This document shows positions 44,488 through 54,515 of a DNA stretch of 64,000 nt, one piece after another. Position numbers and translations under genes: made by a program. The notes below the pieces were generated by a model. The model saw only the letters and a program-made list of their open reading frames with translations. It was not told the origin of the DNA and made no database searches. The stretch comes from Massilia aurea (GTDB taxonomy: Bacteria; Pseudomonadota; Gammaproteobacteria; Burkholderiales; Burkholderiaceae_D): the NCBI RefSeq assembly GCF_024753205.1, contig NZ_JANUGZ010000002.1, forward strand, positions 1-64,000. The letters run 5' to 3'. Within the stretch, counting starts at the first letter, position 1; each line of letters begins with the position of its first letter.

Positions 44488-46008
44488 TTACTCGGCTGGA
44501 ACGGCAGGGTTCAGATTCAGTTGGGTACGGACCTGGTCTTCATCCTTGGCAGCAGGATTGTGACGCGCCGTTTCCTGGCGATCGAGGTATTCCGGGGTCA
44601 CGTCGCCCGTCACGTAGATGCCGTCGAAGCACGATGCCTCGAAGTTCTTCAGTGCCGGATTGACGTCCGAGATCGAACGCTTGAGGGCGTCGATGTCCTG
44701 GTAGATCACGCGGTCGGCGGTGATCTCGCGGCAGACTTCTTCGGTCGTGCGGCCGTAGGCGATCAGCTCGTCGCGGGTCGGCATGTCGATGCCGTACACG
44801 TTCGGGTACAGCACCGGTGGCGCGGCCGACGCGAAGTACACCTTGCGCGCGCCGGCTTCACGGGCCATCTGCACGATCTCGCGGCTGGTGGTGCCGCGCA
44901 CGATCGAGTCGTCGACCAGCAGCACGTTCTTGTCCTTGAATTCGGAAATGATCGCGTTGAGCTTCTGGCGTACCGACTTCTTGCGCATGCCCTGGCCCGG
45001 CATGATGAAGGTGCGGCCGATGTAGCGGTTCTTGATGAAGCCTTCACGGTATTCCACGCCCAGTTTCAACGCCAGCTGGATGGCAGCCGGACGTGACGAA
45101 TCGGGAATCGGCATGACGACGTCGATGTCTTCGACCGGGATTTCACTGAGCACCTTGTCGGCCAGGTATTCACCCATGCGCAGGCGCGTGGCGTAGACCG
45201 AGGCGCCGTCGATCACCGAGTCCGGACGGGCCAGGTAGACGAATTCGAACGCGCACGGGTTCAGCGACGGGTTCTCGGCGCACTGGCGCTCGGACAGCTT
45301 GCCATCGTTGGTAATGAAGACCGCTTCGCCCGGCGCAATGTCGCGCATGAACCGGAAGCCCAGGCCCTCGAGAGCAACCGACTCGCTGGCTACCAGGTAT
45401 TCGTTGCCGTTTTCGGTTTCGTTCACGCCCAGGCACAGCGGACGGATGCCGAACGGATCGCGGAAGGCCAGCATGCCATGGCCGGCGATCTGCGCAACGA
45501 CAGCGTAGGCGCCACGCACGCGGCGGTGTACGACAGCGACCGCTTTGAAGATCGCGTCGGCGTCGAGCGAGAAGCCATCGGCCGCTTCCTGGATTTCGTG
45601 GGCCAGCACGTTGAGCAGCACCTCGGAATCGGAATCGGTGTTGATGTGGCGGCGGTCGTTGCGGAACAGCTCATCCCTGAGCTGGGCTTGGTTGGTCAGG
45701 TTGCCGTTGTGCGCGAGCGTGATGCCGAATGGCGCGTTGACGTAGAACGGTTGCGCCTCTTCTTCGCTCGACGAACCTGCGGTCGGATAGCGGCAGTGGC
45801 CGATTCCGGTGTTGCCCTGCAGCGAACGCATGTTCCGAGTACGGAAAACGTCACGTACCAGGCCGTTAGCCTTGAACATCGAGAACATGCTGCTGTGATT
45901 GGTCGCAATGCCCGCAGCGTCCTGGCCGCGGTGCTGCAGGAGCAGCAATGCATCGTACAGAAGCTGGTTGACGGGAGACTGCGAAACGACGCCGACGATG
46001 CCACACAT
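44488..46008 (-). CDS. purF: Amidophosphoribosyltransferase
   Basis: The 506-residue enzyme starts MCGIVG, so Cys2 is the glutaminase nucleophile without a propeptide. The Ntn domain includes [13 protein letters not shown] and HNGNLTN. The phosphoribosyltransferase domain has [16 protein letters not shown] and the PRPP loop [18 protein letters not shown]. It catalyses the first committed step of purine synthesis. It is 62 bases after cvpA, the same pairing as in E. coli. Confidence 0.96.
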   Translation of the reverse strand: MCGIVGVVSQSPVNQLLYDALLLLQHRGQDAAGIATNHSSMFSMFKANGLVRDVFRTRNMRSLQGNTGIGHCRYPTAGSSSEEEAQPFYVNAPFGITLAHNGNLTNQAQLRDELFRNDRRHINTDSDSEVLLNVLAHEIQEAADGFSLDADAIFKAVAVVHRRVRGAYAVVAQIAGHGMLAFRDPFGIRPLCLGVNETENGNEYLVASESVALEGLGFRFMRDIAPGEAVFITNDGKLSERQCAENPSLNPCAFEFVYLARPDSVIDGASVYATRLRMGEYLADKVLSEIPVEDIDVVMPIPDSSRPAAIQLALKLGVEYREGFIKNRYIGRTFIMPGQGMRKKSVRQKLNAIISEFKDKNVLLVDDSIVRGTTSREIVQMAREAGARKVYFASAAPPVLYPNVYGIDMPTRDELIAYGRTTEEVCREITADRVIYQDIDALKRSISDVNPALKNFEASCFDGIYVTGDVTPEYLDRQETARHNPAAKDEDQVRTQLNLNPAVPAE

Positions 46009-46070
46009 GAGGTGCTCCTAAAAGCTTGGGTGCAAAATGACAGAAAACTGCGAATACAGCGACTACTGAT

Positions 46071-46559
46071 TCAGTAATTAATATGCTCCGCGAAGGCAGC
46101 GGGCAAGAATGGTTTGACGGTGCGCGCGCCGGTCTCGGCAATGGGCGACAACAGCGCATCGCGCCAGAACGCCTGCTGCGGGATTGCCGTCATCCCGCAC
46201 AATATGACGCCGGCCAGCACGATCACAATGCCCCGCGCCAGGCCGAACAGGCCGCCCAGGCCCCGGTCCGCCAGCGACAGGCCGGTGGCGGCAACCACCG
46301 CACCGATTGCCATCGACAGCAGACCCATCAGGATTCGTACGCCCAGGAACAGCACGATGAAGGCCGCCATCAGGCGCGCGGACCCGCCCGGAATGACCTC
46401 GGGCAGCAAGGGGGCGAGCTGGGCGCCGTAGACATTGGCCACCACGAAGGCGACGACCCAGCCCACCAGCGACAGGATTTCCTTCACCAGGCCGCGCAGC
46501 GTGCTGATCACGACGGAGGCGATCAGCACGAACAGCACCAGGTAATCGAAAATCGTCAC
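46071..46559 (-). CDS. cvpA: CvpA family membrane protein
   Basis: The 162-residue protein has four hydrophobic helices, starting MTIFDYLVLFVLIASVVISTLRGLVKEILSLVGWVVAF, the standard CvpA opening. CvpA is needed for colicin V release and envelope homeostasis in E. coli. It lies 13 bases after the SPOR gene and immediately before purF. Confidence 0.92.
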   Translation of the reverse strand: MTIFDYLVLFVLIASVVISTLRGLVKEILSLVGWVVAFVVANVYGAQLAPLLPEVIPGGSARLMAAFIVLFLGVRILMGLLSMAIGAVVAATGLSLADRGLGGLFGLARGIVIVLAGVILCGMTAIPQQAFWRDALLSPIAETGARTVKPFLPAAFAEHINY

Positions 46560-46572
46560 GCGGCAGCGAGGA

Positions 46573-47586
46573 TCAGAGTGGCACCATCGAGCCGGACAGA
46601 CCGATGCCGCTCAGTTTGGCGCGCACTTTCTCTGCTTCTTCCTTGCTGAACGGGCCGACCCGCACGCGGATCAGTTCGCCAGACTTCTGGGTAAACGATG
46701 CAACGCCGGCAGCGCGCAGGCGGCTTTGCAACTCGGTGACTTTTTCCTGGCTGGCCAGCGCGGCAACCTGCACCACGAAGCGCGGCGCCGGGCCTTCGGC
46801 CTTGACCGTCTTCGGCTCGGGCTTGTCGGCCGGCTTGTCCTCGAGAATCGCGATGGCGCGGGCGGCGTCGTCCGGACGGGCCGGCTTGTTGACGTGCTCG
46901 GCTTTCGGATGCGACTCGGCGGCTTTTTCGGCGACCTTGACCGGCTTTTTCTCTGGCTCGGGCTTTTTCTCTGGCTCGGGCTTGCGCTCGGCCTTGACCG
47001 GTTCAGGCTTCGTCACCGGTTTGGCTTCAGGTTCTGCCTTTGGCTTGGCTTCGGGCTTCGGCTTGACGGTTTCGACTGGCTTGACGGTCTCGACCGGCTT
47101 GGCTGGCTCGAGCATGCGCATCGGTGGCACCTCACTGGCGGCTGGCGCTGCGGCCACGGCGACCGGCGGCGTGCGCGTGCCGGCCGGTGGCGCCGGGACC
47201 GGATCGATGATCTCTTCGTCGCTGTCGACGCTGGCGGTTGGCGCGACCTGCTCGGACGGCACCGGCAGCGGCGCAGCCTTGTCCTTGTCGGGAATGTGGA
47301 TCGCGATGTCGGTGGCCAGCGGCTTGGGCTCGGAATCGAGCAGCATCGGCAGAGCCACGACGGCGGCCAGGACCAGCGCAATGGCGCCGACCAGGCGGCG
47401 GCGCGCGCGTTTTTTCTCGGGCAGGATCGGATCGCCACGGCTCGAGCGGCGACCGCCCTCACCGGCCGAGCTGGCGCGCTTGGAGCGTGCGCGCTCGGTG
47501 TAGGCGGCCTCGTCGTCCTTGACGAAGTGACCGCTGTCGCGAACAGTTTCTTGCTTGTTTTTACTGCCGAACGAGAACAAGCCCAT
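46573..47586 (-). CDS. SPOR-domain cell-division protein, DedD-like
   Basis: The 337-residue protein has a cytoplasmic head, one membrane helix (about 63-82) and a long periplasmic linker made of Pro-Glu-Lys repeats (VETVKP twice, PEPEKK twice). The C-terminal SPOR domain (about 260-337: FVVQVAALASQEKVTELQSRLRAAG, VRVGPFSKEEAEKV) binds denuded septal glycan. Position between folC and cvpA is that of dedD in E. coli and Burkholderiales, hence the DedD label rather than FtsN. Confidence 0.88.
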   Translation of the reverse strand: MGLFSFGSKNKQETVRDSGHFVKDDEAAYTERARSKRASSAGEGGRRSSRGDPILPEKKRARRRLVGAIALVLAAVVALPMLLDSEPKPLATDIAIHIPDKDKAAPLPVPSEQVAPTASVDSDEEIIDPVPAPPAGTRTPPVAVAAAPAASEVPPMRMLEPAKPVETVKPVETVKPKPEAKPKAEPEAKPVTKPEPVKAERKPEPEKKPEPEKKPVKVAEKAAESHPKAEHVNKPARPDDAARAIAILEDKPADKPEPKTVKAEGPAPRFVVQVAALASQEKVTELQSRLRAAGVASFTQKSGELIRVRVGPFSKEEAEKVRAKLSGIGLSGSMVPL

Positions 47587-47598
47587 GCGATTGAGGTA

Positions 47599-48897
47599 TC
47601 AGTGTAGTGAGGATTTACGGGCCGCCATCACGCCGGCAACCGTGTAGAACGAACCAAAGACCACAATTCTATCATTCTCCTCAACCCGGCTCAGCGCATT
47701 CGCGTAAGCGTCGGCGGGCGAATCGAAGGTAGTCACTGAAAAATCGCCCGCTTTCGCACCCGCTGGCTTCAATTCAGTGATCTTGTCGGCCAGCGCTGCG
47801 GGGTTGGCCGAGCGCGGCGAATCGAGGCGCGTGACGCACCAGTGATCGATCACTGAGGCCATCGGCGCAATCACGGCGTCGATGTCCTTGTCGTCCATGA
47901 TGCCAAACACCGCGTACGTGAAGCGGTGAAAGCCCATATTGCCGAGGTTCTGAGCGAGCGTCGCGGCGGCGTGCGGATTGTGGGCCACGTCCAGCACCTG
48001 GGTCGGGCGGCCGGCCAGCACCTGGAAGCGCCCCGGCAGCTCGACCAAAGCGAGGCCGGCGCGGGTTTCCTGGGCGCCACACGGCAAGGTCATGCGCAGC
48101 GCTTCGAGGGCCGCCAGCGCCGCCGACGCATTGAGCAACTGGTTGGCGCCGCGCAGGGCCGGATAGGCCAGTGAATTGCGGCGCCCGGTGCGGCCGGCAA
48201 AGCTCCACTGCTGCTGGTCGCCCTGGTAGTTGAAGTCGCGCCCGAGCAGCCGCAGGTCGGCGCCGATGCTGGTGGCATGGTCGATCAGCGACTGGGGCGG
48301 CACCGGGTCGCTGCAGATTGCAGTTTTTCCGGCGCGGAAGATGCCGGCTTTTTCGAAGCCGATTTTTTCGCGCGTGTCGCCCAGATAGGCCGTGTGGTCG
48401 ATGTCGATGCTGGTGACGATCGATACATCGGCGTCGATCACGTTGACGGCGTCGAGCCGCCCGCCGAGGCCGACTTCGAGGATGGCGACATCGATCTCGC
48501 TCGTCGACAGCAGATGGGCAATGGCCAGCGTGGTGAATTCGAAGTACGTGAGGTCAATCTCCCCGCGCGCGGCTTCGACAGCGTTGAAGGCGGCGATGAG
48601 GACATCATCGGACGCCATCTCGCCATTGATGCGGGCGCGCTCGTTGAAGTCCAGAAAGTGCGGCTTGATGTAGAGGCCGACGCGGTAGCCGGACTGCAGC
48701 AACACTGACTCGAGCATCGCGCAGGTCGAGCCCTTGCCATTGGTGCCGGCCACCATGATCACGGGGCATGAAAACGCGAGTTGCAGGCGTTCCTTGACGG
48801 CGCGGACGCGGTCCAGGCCCATGTCGATATGGGTTTCGGCATGGCGCGATTCGAGCAGCGCCAGCCAGTCGGGCAAGGTAGTCGGAAGTGGGGACAT
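47599..48897 (-). CDS. folC: Bifunctional folylpolyglutamate/dihydrofolate synthase
   Basis: The ATG at 48897 (MSPLPTTLPDWLALLESRHAETHIDMGLDRV) is the natural start, giving 432 residues. The Mur-ligase fold shows the P-loop VAGTNGKGSTCAMLE, then YIKPHFLDFNERARING and the magnesium-binding SIDIDHTAYLGDTREKIGFEKAGI. DVAHNPHAAATLAQNL lies in the C-terminal domain. It adds glutamate to dihydropteroate and to folates. It is located after accD, as usual. Confidence 0.95.
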   Translation of the reverse strand: MSPLPTTLPDWLALLESRHAETHIDMGLDRVRAVKERLQLAFSCPVIMVAGTNGKGSTCAMLESVLLQSGYRVGLYIKPHFLDFNERARINGEMASDDVLIAAFNAVEAARGEIDLTYFEFTTLAIAHLLSTSEIDVAILEVGLGGRLDAVNVIDADVSIVTSIDIDHTAYLGDTREKIGFEKAGIFRAGKTAICSDPVPPQSLIDHATSIGADLRLLGRDFNYQGDQQQWSFAGRTGRRNSLAYPALRGANQLLNASAALAALEALRMTLPCGAQETRAGLALVELPGRFQVLAGRPTQVLDVAHNPHAAATLAQNLGNMGFHRFTYAVFGIMDDKDIDAVIAPMASVIDHWCVTRLDSPRSANPAALADKITELKPAGAKAGDFSVTTFDSPADAYANALSRVEENDRIVVFGSFYTVAGVMAARKSSLH

Positions 48898-48940
48898 GGT
48901 GCTCAGAAAAGGAAAAGTCGGCGGGCAGTGCGGGAAATGT

Positions 48941-48988
48941 AAAAGGCGACCGCGGGGGCCGCCGTGTGGCATGCCCGCGCCGGTCGCC
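48941..48988 (-). terminator. Hairpin between accD and folC
   Basis: GGCGACCG (48945-48952) pairs with CGGTCGCC (48981-48988), with further GC pairing inside. On the minus strand TTTT follows. It may partly terminate or attenuate transcription entering folC. Confidence 0.5.
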
Positions 48989-49036
48989 GCTGGCGATCAT
49001 GTTCGCGGGTTGCCCTCGCGGCGGCCTGTGAATCGA

Positions 49037-49909
49037 TCAGGCCAGGACTTCGGTCGCCTGGTTTTGCAGCAGGGCCAGCAGGCGCGCAATTTCTTCGCGC
49101 ATCTTGCGGCGGTCGACGATCATGTCGACAGCACCCTTCTGGACCAGGAACTCGGCGCGCTGGAAGCCTTCTGGCAATTTCTCACGCACCGTGTTCTCGA
49201 TGACGCGCGGACCGGCAAAGCCGATCAGGGCCTTAGGCTCGGCGATGACGACGTCGCCCATGAAGGCGAACGAGGCCGAAACACCGCCCATCGTCGGATC
49301 GGTCAACACGCTAATGAACGGCAGCTTCTTCTCGGACAGCTTGGTCAGCATCGCCGTGGTCTTGGCCATCTGCATCAGCGACAACAGACCTTCTTGCATG
49401 CGCGCGCCACCAGTGGCGGTAATGCAAATGAACGGCACCTTCTGCTCCAGCGCAACCTGCGCGCCGCGCACGAAACGCTCACCGACCACCGAGCCCATCG
49501 AGCCACCCATGAATTCGAATTCGAAGCAGGCCACAACGACCGGCAAGCTCATGATCGAACCACCCTGGACGATCAGCGCATCGGTCTCCCCTGTGGCTTC
49601 CATCGCAGCCTTGAGGCGGTCCGGATACTTCTTGCTGTCCTTGAACTTCAGGGTATCGACTGGCAACGTCTCCTGGCCAATGTCGTAGCGACCGCCTTCG
49701 TCGAGCAGCGAATCCAGACGCGCACGGGCGCGGATGCGCATGTGATGCGAGCACTTCGGGCACACGTGCAGGTTGGACTCGATATCCGCCCGGTACAGCA
49801 CCGACTCGCACGACGGACACTTGACCCAGAGGCCCTCGGGCATGGTCTTGCGGTTAGCGGCATCGGAGCGCTGGATCCGAGGGGGCAGCAGTTTTTCCAA
49901 CCAACTCAT
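49037..49909 (-). CDS. accD: Acetyl-CoA carboxylase carboxyltransferase subunit beta
   Basis: The ATG at 49909 has AAGGAG nine bases before it and begins [13 protein letters not shown], the usual AccD start, giving 290 residues. The zinc ribbon is [12 protein letters not shown] and [11 protein letters not shown]. The carboxyltransferase core shows [51 protein letters not shown] and [14 protein letters not shown]. With AccA it forms malonyl-CoA for fatty-acid synthesis. Confidence 0.97.
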   Translation of the reverse strand: MSWLEKLLPPRIQRSDAANRKTMPEGLWVKCPSCESVLYRADIESNLHVCPKCSHHMRIRARARLDSLLDEGGRYDIGQETLPVDTLKFKDSKKYPDRLKAAMEATGETDALIVQGGSIMSLPVVVACFEFEFMGGSMGSVVGERFVRGAQVALEQKVPFICITATGGARMQEGLLSLMQMAKTTAMLTKLSEKKLPFISVLTDPTMGGVSASFAFMGDVVIAEPKALIGFAGPRVIENTVREKLPEGFQRAEFLVQKGAVDMIVDRRKMREEIARLLALLQNQATEVLA

Positions 49910-50058
49910 ATTCTCTCCTTTGCGGCAAATCTTACAGTGGGGCGTAGTGTAGCCGCTCGGAGGCAGCTTGTCGAATCGTAGCAAGCCACCAATATTGCCA
50001 AAAATACATCACTCTTCGCCAGCACCCCGCGGCCCCGGCCACCACCACCAAACAATGA

Positions 50059-50272
50059 GGGTCAGAGTCGAATTGTTTGACAACTTTCGACAATTTCCCA
50101 ATAAATAGAACCGATCCTCGGCTGAATGAACCCCAAGTTTGATCTCCAAAGCAAAATGAGGGGCAGAGTCACGTTGATGAGCTAAATAATCAATTTCCCA
50201 ACAATTAGGGTCAGAGTAGACTTATTGGGCAATTCCTCAAAGTTGTCAAACAATTCGACTCTGACCCTAATT
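50059..50272. repeat. Inverted-repeat cluster, left half (4 copies)
   Basis: The word GGGTCAGAGTCGAATT, or a close variant, occurs at 50059-50074 (plus), 50160-50176 (plus, altered), 50203-50220 (plus, altered end) and 50252-50272 (minus). The first and last copies extend into the same flank, GTTTGACAAC. The block 50203-50272 is a long imperfect hairpin with AATTAGGGTCAGAGT and its complement at the two ends. Related copies lie at 50751-50883. The cluster looks like REP- or MITE-type repeats inserted between trpA and accD. Confidence 0.85.
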
Positions 50273-50295
50273 TATTTATGCGGCAATGTTGGCGA

Positions 50296-50580
50296 TTATT
50301 TTGCTGGCGACGCGATTTCGTTGACCGTGTATTCAATACCACCGAGGCGGGCAGCGACGACGTTGTATATCCAGGCACTGAGCATTCCGGACAGGTACCC
50401 GATGACGATATACGCAACGGCCACCATAACGACGACACCGACACCTATGGACGGCATATCCAAGCCCGTCAGGAAAGCCAGGAGAACGATCGCCAGGATG
50501 GGTAGCGAGATAACGAAATAAATTGCCGCCAACATTTTCCCAAATTGAGCAACTGCAATGTGCTTGACACGCTTTTTCAT
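50296..50580 (-). CDS. Small membrane protein, DUF3566-like
   Basis: GGGAG stands eight bases before the ATG. The 94-residue protein starts with a basic segment (MKKRVKHIAVAQFGKML). Two long hydrophobic helices (about 18-40 and 46-72) follow, ending AWIYNVVAARLGGIEYTV, a layout shared with DUF3566-type and similar two-helix proteins. The function is unknown. It lies between two groups of inverted repeats that interrupt an otherwise conserved gene order, so it probably came in with them. Confidence 0.75.
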   Translation of the reverse strand: MKKRVKHIAVAQFGKMLAAIYFVISLPILAIVLLAFLTGLDMPSIGVGVVVMVAVAYIVIGYLSGMLSAWIYNVVAARLGGIEYTVNEIASPAK

Positions 50581-50750
50581 TGGACACTCCCTCAGGTTGC
50601 GCTACGGAGAGATCAATTTACTGAGGAAAAATGAAAAAGCTTTAAGCTGGCGCAACTAGCAGGGGAGACGTGGCAATATGCCTGTGAAAAACCCATCGGC
50701 CATAACCATCGCAATGGGATATTAAAAGATTCGCCGGGCAATCACCAAAA

Positions 50751-50883
50751 GTTGTCAAACAATTCGACTCTGACCCTAATTGGGTTGCAAGAGCTTGGAG
50801 GCAATCACAATAAGGGTCAGAGTCGAATTAAGTGACAACATTTTCCGGAGAAATTGCTCAATAATTCGACTCTGACCCTAATT
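50751..50883. repeat. Inverted-repeat cluster, right half (3 copies)
   Basis: Three more copies of the 50 kb repeat lie here: 50751-50781 (minus, with the GTTGTCAAAC flank), 50811-50830 (plus) and 50863-50883 (minus). The last two face each other and form a 70-base hairpin similar in size to the one at 50203-50272. The trpA stop codon follows 18 bases later. Confidence 0.85.
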
Positions 50884-50900
50884 GATATGACGGCGGCGGA

Positions 50901-51701
50901 TCAGCGCGCGTCGAGGGCGGTGCGGATGGTGGTGGTGAAGGTGCGGACGGCTTCGACGGCCTGGTCTGGCGGGCTGTTTTCGATTTCCTGGATGATGCGG
51001 CTGCCGATCACGACGGCGTCGGCCACTTCGGCGACGGCTCTCGCCGTGGCGCCGTCGCGGATGCCGAAGCCAACGCCGATCGGCAGTTTAACGTGTTCGC
51101 GGATCGCGGCCACACGGCGGGCGACGTCAGCGGTGTCGATTGTGCCGGCGCCCGTCACGCCTTTCAGCGAGACGTAATAGCTGAAGCCGCCGCCGTACTG
51201 GGCCACTTGCTTGACGCGCTCCGTGGTCGACGTTGGCGCGAGCAGGAAGATCAGGTCCAGACCGTTATCACGCATCTCGGTCGCGAACGCGGCGCATTCT
51301 TCGGGCGGGTAGTCGACGACGATGGCGCCATCGGCACCGGCTTCTTTGGCGCAGCGGATGAATTCGGTCTGGCCGATGCGTTCGATCGGGTTGGCGTAGC
51401 CCATCAGGACCACCGGCGTGTCGGGGTCGTTCTTGCGAAATTCGCGCACGAAGCCGAACACGTCTTTCAGGCCGACGTTGAATTTCAGGGCGCGCTCGCA
51501 GGCACGCTGGATGACCGGGCCTTCGGCCATCGGGTCCGAAAACGGCACGCCCAGTTCGAGGACGTTGGCGCCGCCCTCCACCAGTGCGTGCATCAGCGGG
51601 ACGGTCAGTTCCGGGCCGGGATCACCTGCCGTGATGAAGGTAACGAGCGCGGTCTTGTTGTCCGCTTTAAGTGCGGTAAAAGTCTGTGCGATGCGGGACA
51701 T
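50901..51701 (-). CDS. trpA: Tryptophan synthase alpha subunit
   Basis: AGAGGA precedes the ATG. The 266-residue TIM barrel shows the catalytic glutamate in [20 protein letters not shown] (the motif [10 protein letters not shown]) and the aspartate in [13 protein letters not shown], then [12 protein letters not shown] and [10 protein letters not shown]. It cleaves indole-glycerol phosphate to indole for TrpB. It is the third of trpF-trpB-trpA. Confidence 0.97.
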   Translation of the reverse strand: MSRIAQTFTALKADNKTALVTFITAGDPGPELTVPLMHALVEGGANVLELGVPFSDPMAEGPVIQRACERALKFNVGLKDVFGFVREFRKNDPDTPVVLMGYANPIERIGQTEFIRCAKEAGADGAIVVDYPPEECAAFATEMRDNGLDLIFLLAPTSTTERVKQVAQYGGGFSYYVSLKGVTGAGTIDTADVARRVAAIREHVKLPIGVGFGIRDGATARAVAEVADAVVIGSRIIQEIENSPPDQAVEAVRTFTTTIRTALDAR

Positions 51702-51733
51702 GCTGGGTTCCTCTGAGAATCGGAAAAGGCGAA

Positions 51734-51753
51734 TGCCCCGGCTGGCCGGGGCA
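51734..51753 (-). other. Hairpin between trpB and trpA
   Basis: TGCCCCGG (51734-51741) and CCGGGGCA (51746-51753) form a perfect eight-base stem with a four-base loop in the 75-base gap between the two subunit genes. The T-tract that follows on the minus strand is broken (TTCGCCTTTT). It may adjust trpA relative to trpB or protect the upstream message. Confidence 0.45.
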
Positions 51754-51776
51754 CGATGAGATGGTTGATGCCGGCA

Positions 51777-53030
51777 TCAGCCGAAATCAAGCCCCATCCG
51801 CTGCGCCACCGTGTGCATGTCCTTGTCGCCGCGGCCCGACAGATTGACCAGGATGATCTGGTCCTTCGGCAGCGTTGCCGCCAGCTTCACCGCATACGCG
51901 ATCGCGTGCGACGATTCCAGTGCCGGGATGATGCCTTCGATGCGGCAGCAATCGTGGAAGGCCTGCAGCGCTTCATCGTCCGTGATCGACACGTACTCGG
52001 CGCGCAGCGTGTCCTTCAGCCACGCGTGCTCGGGCCCGACGCCCGGGTAATCCAGACCCGCCGACACCGAATGCGTCTCGATGATCTGCCCGTTCTCGTC
52101 CTGCAGCAGATAGGTACGGTTACCGTGCAGCACACCCGGCAGGCCGGACGTCAGCGAGGCCGAGTGCTTGCCCGAATCCAGGCCCTCCCCTGCCGCCTCG
52201 ACACCCACCAGCTTGACGCCCGGCTCGCCGATATACGGATAGAAGATGCCCATCGCGTTCGAGCCGCCACCGATGCAGGCGAGGACGTAGTCGGGCTGGC
52301 GCCCCGTCATCGCGGGCATCTGCACGCGGCACTCTTCGCCGATCACCGCCTGGAAGTCGCGCACCATCATCGGATACGGGTGCGGGCCGGCCACGGTGCC
52401 GATGATGTAGAAGGTGTTTTCGATGTTCGTGACCCAGTCGCGCATCGCTTCGTTGAGCGCATCCTTGAGCGTCTTCGAGCCCGATTCCACCGGCACCACG
52501 GTCGCGCCCAGGAGCTTCATGCGGTACACGTTCTGCGCCTGGCGCTTGACGTCTTCGCTGCCCATGTAGATCACGCATTCCAGGCCGAAGCGCGCGCAGA
52601 TGGTGGCCGTGGCCACGCCGTGCTGGCCGGCGCCGGTTTCGGCGATGATGCGCGGCTTGCCCATGCGCCGCGCCAGCAGCGCCTGGCCGATCACGTTGTT
52701 GATCTTGTGCGCGCCAGTGTGGTTCAGGTCTTCGCGCTTGAGGTAGATCTGCGCGCCGCCGGCCATTTCGGACCAGCGCCGCGCGTGGTACACAGGCGAC
52801 GGGCGGCCGACGAAGTGGGCCAGCTCGTAGCGGTACTCTTCGAGGAATTCGGGGTCTTGCGCGTACTTCGCGTAGGCTTCGCTCAGCTCGGCCAGCGCGT
52901 GCGTCAGGGTCTCGGCGACGAACGAGCCGCCGTAGGGGCCGAAGTGCCCCTGCGCGTTTGGCAGGGCGTAATCGGGGGTCTTGAACAGCGGCGTGGCGTT
53001 AGGCGCTGCCTTGAATGGGGTGTTCTGCAT
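51777..53030 (-). CDS. trpB: Tryptophan synthase beta subunit
   Basis: The ATG at 53030 ([16 protein letters not shown]) is taken; it overlaps the end of trpF by 32 bases. The 417-residue PLP enzyme shows the PLP lysine in [34 protein letters not shown] (catalytic glutamate), [21 protein letters not shown] and the phosphate loop [10 protein letters not shown] also follow. It joins indole and serine to tryptophan. Confidence 0.97.
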   Translation of the reverse strand: MQNTPFKAAPNATPLFKTPDYALPNAQGHFGPYGGSFVAETLTHALAELSEAYAKYAQDPEFLEEYRYELAHFVGRPSPVYHARRWSEMAGGAQIYLKREDLNHTGAHKINNVIGQALLARRMGKPRIIAETGAGQHGVATATICARFGLECVIYMGSEDVKRQAQNVYRMKLLGATVVPVESGSKTLKDALNEAMRDWVTNIENTFYIIGTVAGPHPYPMMVRDFQAVIGEECRVQMPAMTGRQPDYVLACIGGGSNAMGIFYPYIGEPGVKLVGVEAAGEGLDSGKHSASLTSGLPGVLHGNRTYLLQDENGQIIETHSVSAGLDYPGVGPEHAWLKDTLRAEYVSITDDEALQAFHDCCRIEGIIPALESSHAIAYAVKLAATLPKDQIILVNLSGRGDKDMHTVAQRMGLDFG

Positions 53031-53706
53031 GGTATGTCTCGCTTTGAATAGTGGCATCGGCTGCCCGCACGGCCGCGACAAACGCGGCCATCTTGCGGGC
53101 GTCCTTGATACCTTTTGCGGCTTCGACACCACTGCTGATGTCGACGGCAAAAGGCCGAACGCGTACGACACCGTCAGTGGTGTTGTGTACGTTCAAGCCA
53201 CCACTCAAAACGACCCGAGGCGCGAGCTCTTTTGGGATGAGAGACCAATCGAAGACCTTTCCTGCGCCGCCATAAGCGTCCACGTAGGTGTCAAGCAGAA
53301 GGCTTGAGAACCATGGACTGGCGGTGCGGTATGCAAGCTCACATTCTAGCAGCGTGCCAGGGATCGTGTCAGGCTTGACCCGAAACGCGCGCATGAACGG
53401 GCGCTGGACCACCGCCGCAATCGCTGCGCACTGCTCGACCGTCTCATCGCCATGGAACTGGATCAGCGCGAGCGGCATCGCCGCCGCGACTTCCTGCACC
53501 TCGGCCAGTGTGGGATTGACGAACAGCGCGACACCGCTGACAAACGGCGGCAGGCCGGCGCACAGGGCGCCCGCGCGCGCCGGCGTGACGTAGCGTGGAC
53601 TCTTCGGGTAGAACACGAAGCCCAGGGCGTCGGCGCCCACGGCGACAGCGGCGCTCAGGTCTTCTTCGCGGGTGATACCGCAGATTTTGATACGGGTACG
53701 GTACAT
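52999..53706 (-). CDS. trpF: Phosphoribosylanthranilate isomerase
   Basis: AAGGA precedes the ATG. The 235-residue barrel starts [40 protein letters not shown], with the catalytic cysteine in KICGIT. It contains IQFHGDE and [23 protein letters not shown]; the second catalytic aspartate is in AVDISSGVE. It follows truA by eight bases. Confidence 0.96.
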   Translation of the reverse strand: MYRTRIKICGITREEDLSAAVAVGADALGFVFYPKSPRYVTPARAGALCAGLPPFVSGVALFVNPTLAEVQEVAAAMPLALIQFHGDETVEQCAAIAAVVQRPFMRAFRVKPDTIPGTLLECELAYRTASPWFSSLLLDTYVDAYGGAGKVFDWSLIPKELAPRVVLSGGLNVHNTTDGVVRVRPFAVDISSGVEAAKGIKDARKMAAFVAAVRAADATIQSETYHAEHPIQGSA

Positions 53707-53714
53707 GAAAATCC

Positions 53715-54515
53715 TTACAGCCAGGGGAGCGGCGCGACCGCTTCCTGCGGCAGCTTCCAGATCGGATCGTACTCGATCTTCGCGAAATACAGGCCGTCGG
53801 GCATGAAGGTCGGCGCGGCCACGTCGCGCGAGCGGCTCTCGAGCACCTCGTGCATCCAGTCCGGCTCTTGCCGTCCCAGCCCGACATACACGAGCGAGCC
53901 GACGATATTACGGACCATGTGATGCAGGAATGCGCTGGCGCGCAGCGTGAAGACGATGATGTCGCCATGGCGCTCGATGCGCACTTCGTGCATGTCCTTG
54001 ACCGGGGTCTTGGCCTGGCAGCTCGACGCGCGAAACGCCGAGAAGTCGTGCGTGCCGATCAGGTGGCGCGCGGCGTCGATCATGCGCTCGACATCGAGTG
54101 GCCGGAACATCCAGCCGGCGCGGTTCGACAGCAGCGCCGATGGCGTTGGATGGTTGTACAGCACGTAGTGATAGGTACGCGAGCGGGCCGAAAAGCGCGC
54201 ATGGAATTCCAGCCCGTCCTCGCCCAGCGGCACCTCTTTGGCCCAGCGCACGACGATGGAATCGGGCAGGAAGGTGTTCACGCCGCGCACCCAGGCCTGC
54301 GTCGGGCGCACGAGATCCGTGTCGAAATGGACCACCTGCTCGATCGCGTGCACGCCGGTGTCGGTCCGGCCGGCACACGTGGTGGCCAGCGGCGTGCAGG
54401 CGAACTTCTCGAGCGCCATCTCAAGACGGTCCTGGACCGTATTGCGCTCCGGCTGTTTTTGGTAGCCGTTCCAACCGGTGCCGATGTACTGGACACCCAG
54501 AACAATACGCGTCAC
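53715..54515 (-). CDS. truA: tRNA pseudouridine(38-40) synthase
   Basis: The start is GTG, overlapping the fimV stop (GTGA). The 266-residue enzyme starts MTRIVLGVQYIGTGWNGYQKQPERNTVQDRLEMAL and has the catalytic aspartate in GRTDTGVHAIEQVVHFDT. ASAFLHHMVRNIVGSLVYVGLG also marks the family. It modifies the anticodon arm of tRNAs. Its place between fimV and trpF is conserved in Burkholderiales and Pseudomonas. Confidence 0.96.
   Translation of the reverse strand: MTRIVLGVQYIGTGWNGYQKQPERNTVQDRLEMALEKFACTPLATTCAGRTDTGVHAIEQVVHFDTDLVRPTQAWVRGVNTFLPDSIVVRWAKEVPLGEDGLEFHARFSARSRTYHYVLYNHPTPSALLSNRAGWMFRPLDVERMIDAARHLIGTHDFSAFRASSCQAKTPVKDMHEVRIERHGDIIVFTLRASAFLHHMVRNIVGSLVYVGLGRQEPDWMHEVLESRSRDVAAPTFMPDGLYFAKIEYDPIWKLPQEAVAPLPWL

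Noticed and set aside
50059..50883. CRISPR array
   Set aside because: The repeats alternate in orientation, vary in spacing from about 30 to 480 bases and enclose a gene; there are no cas genes. They are dispersed inverted repeats.
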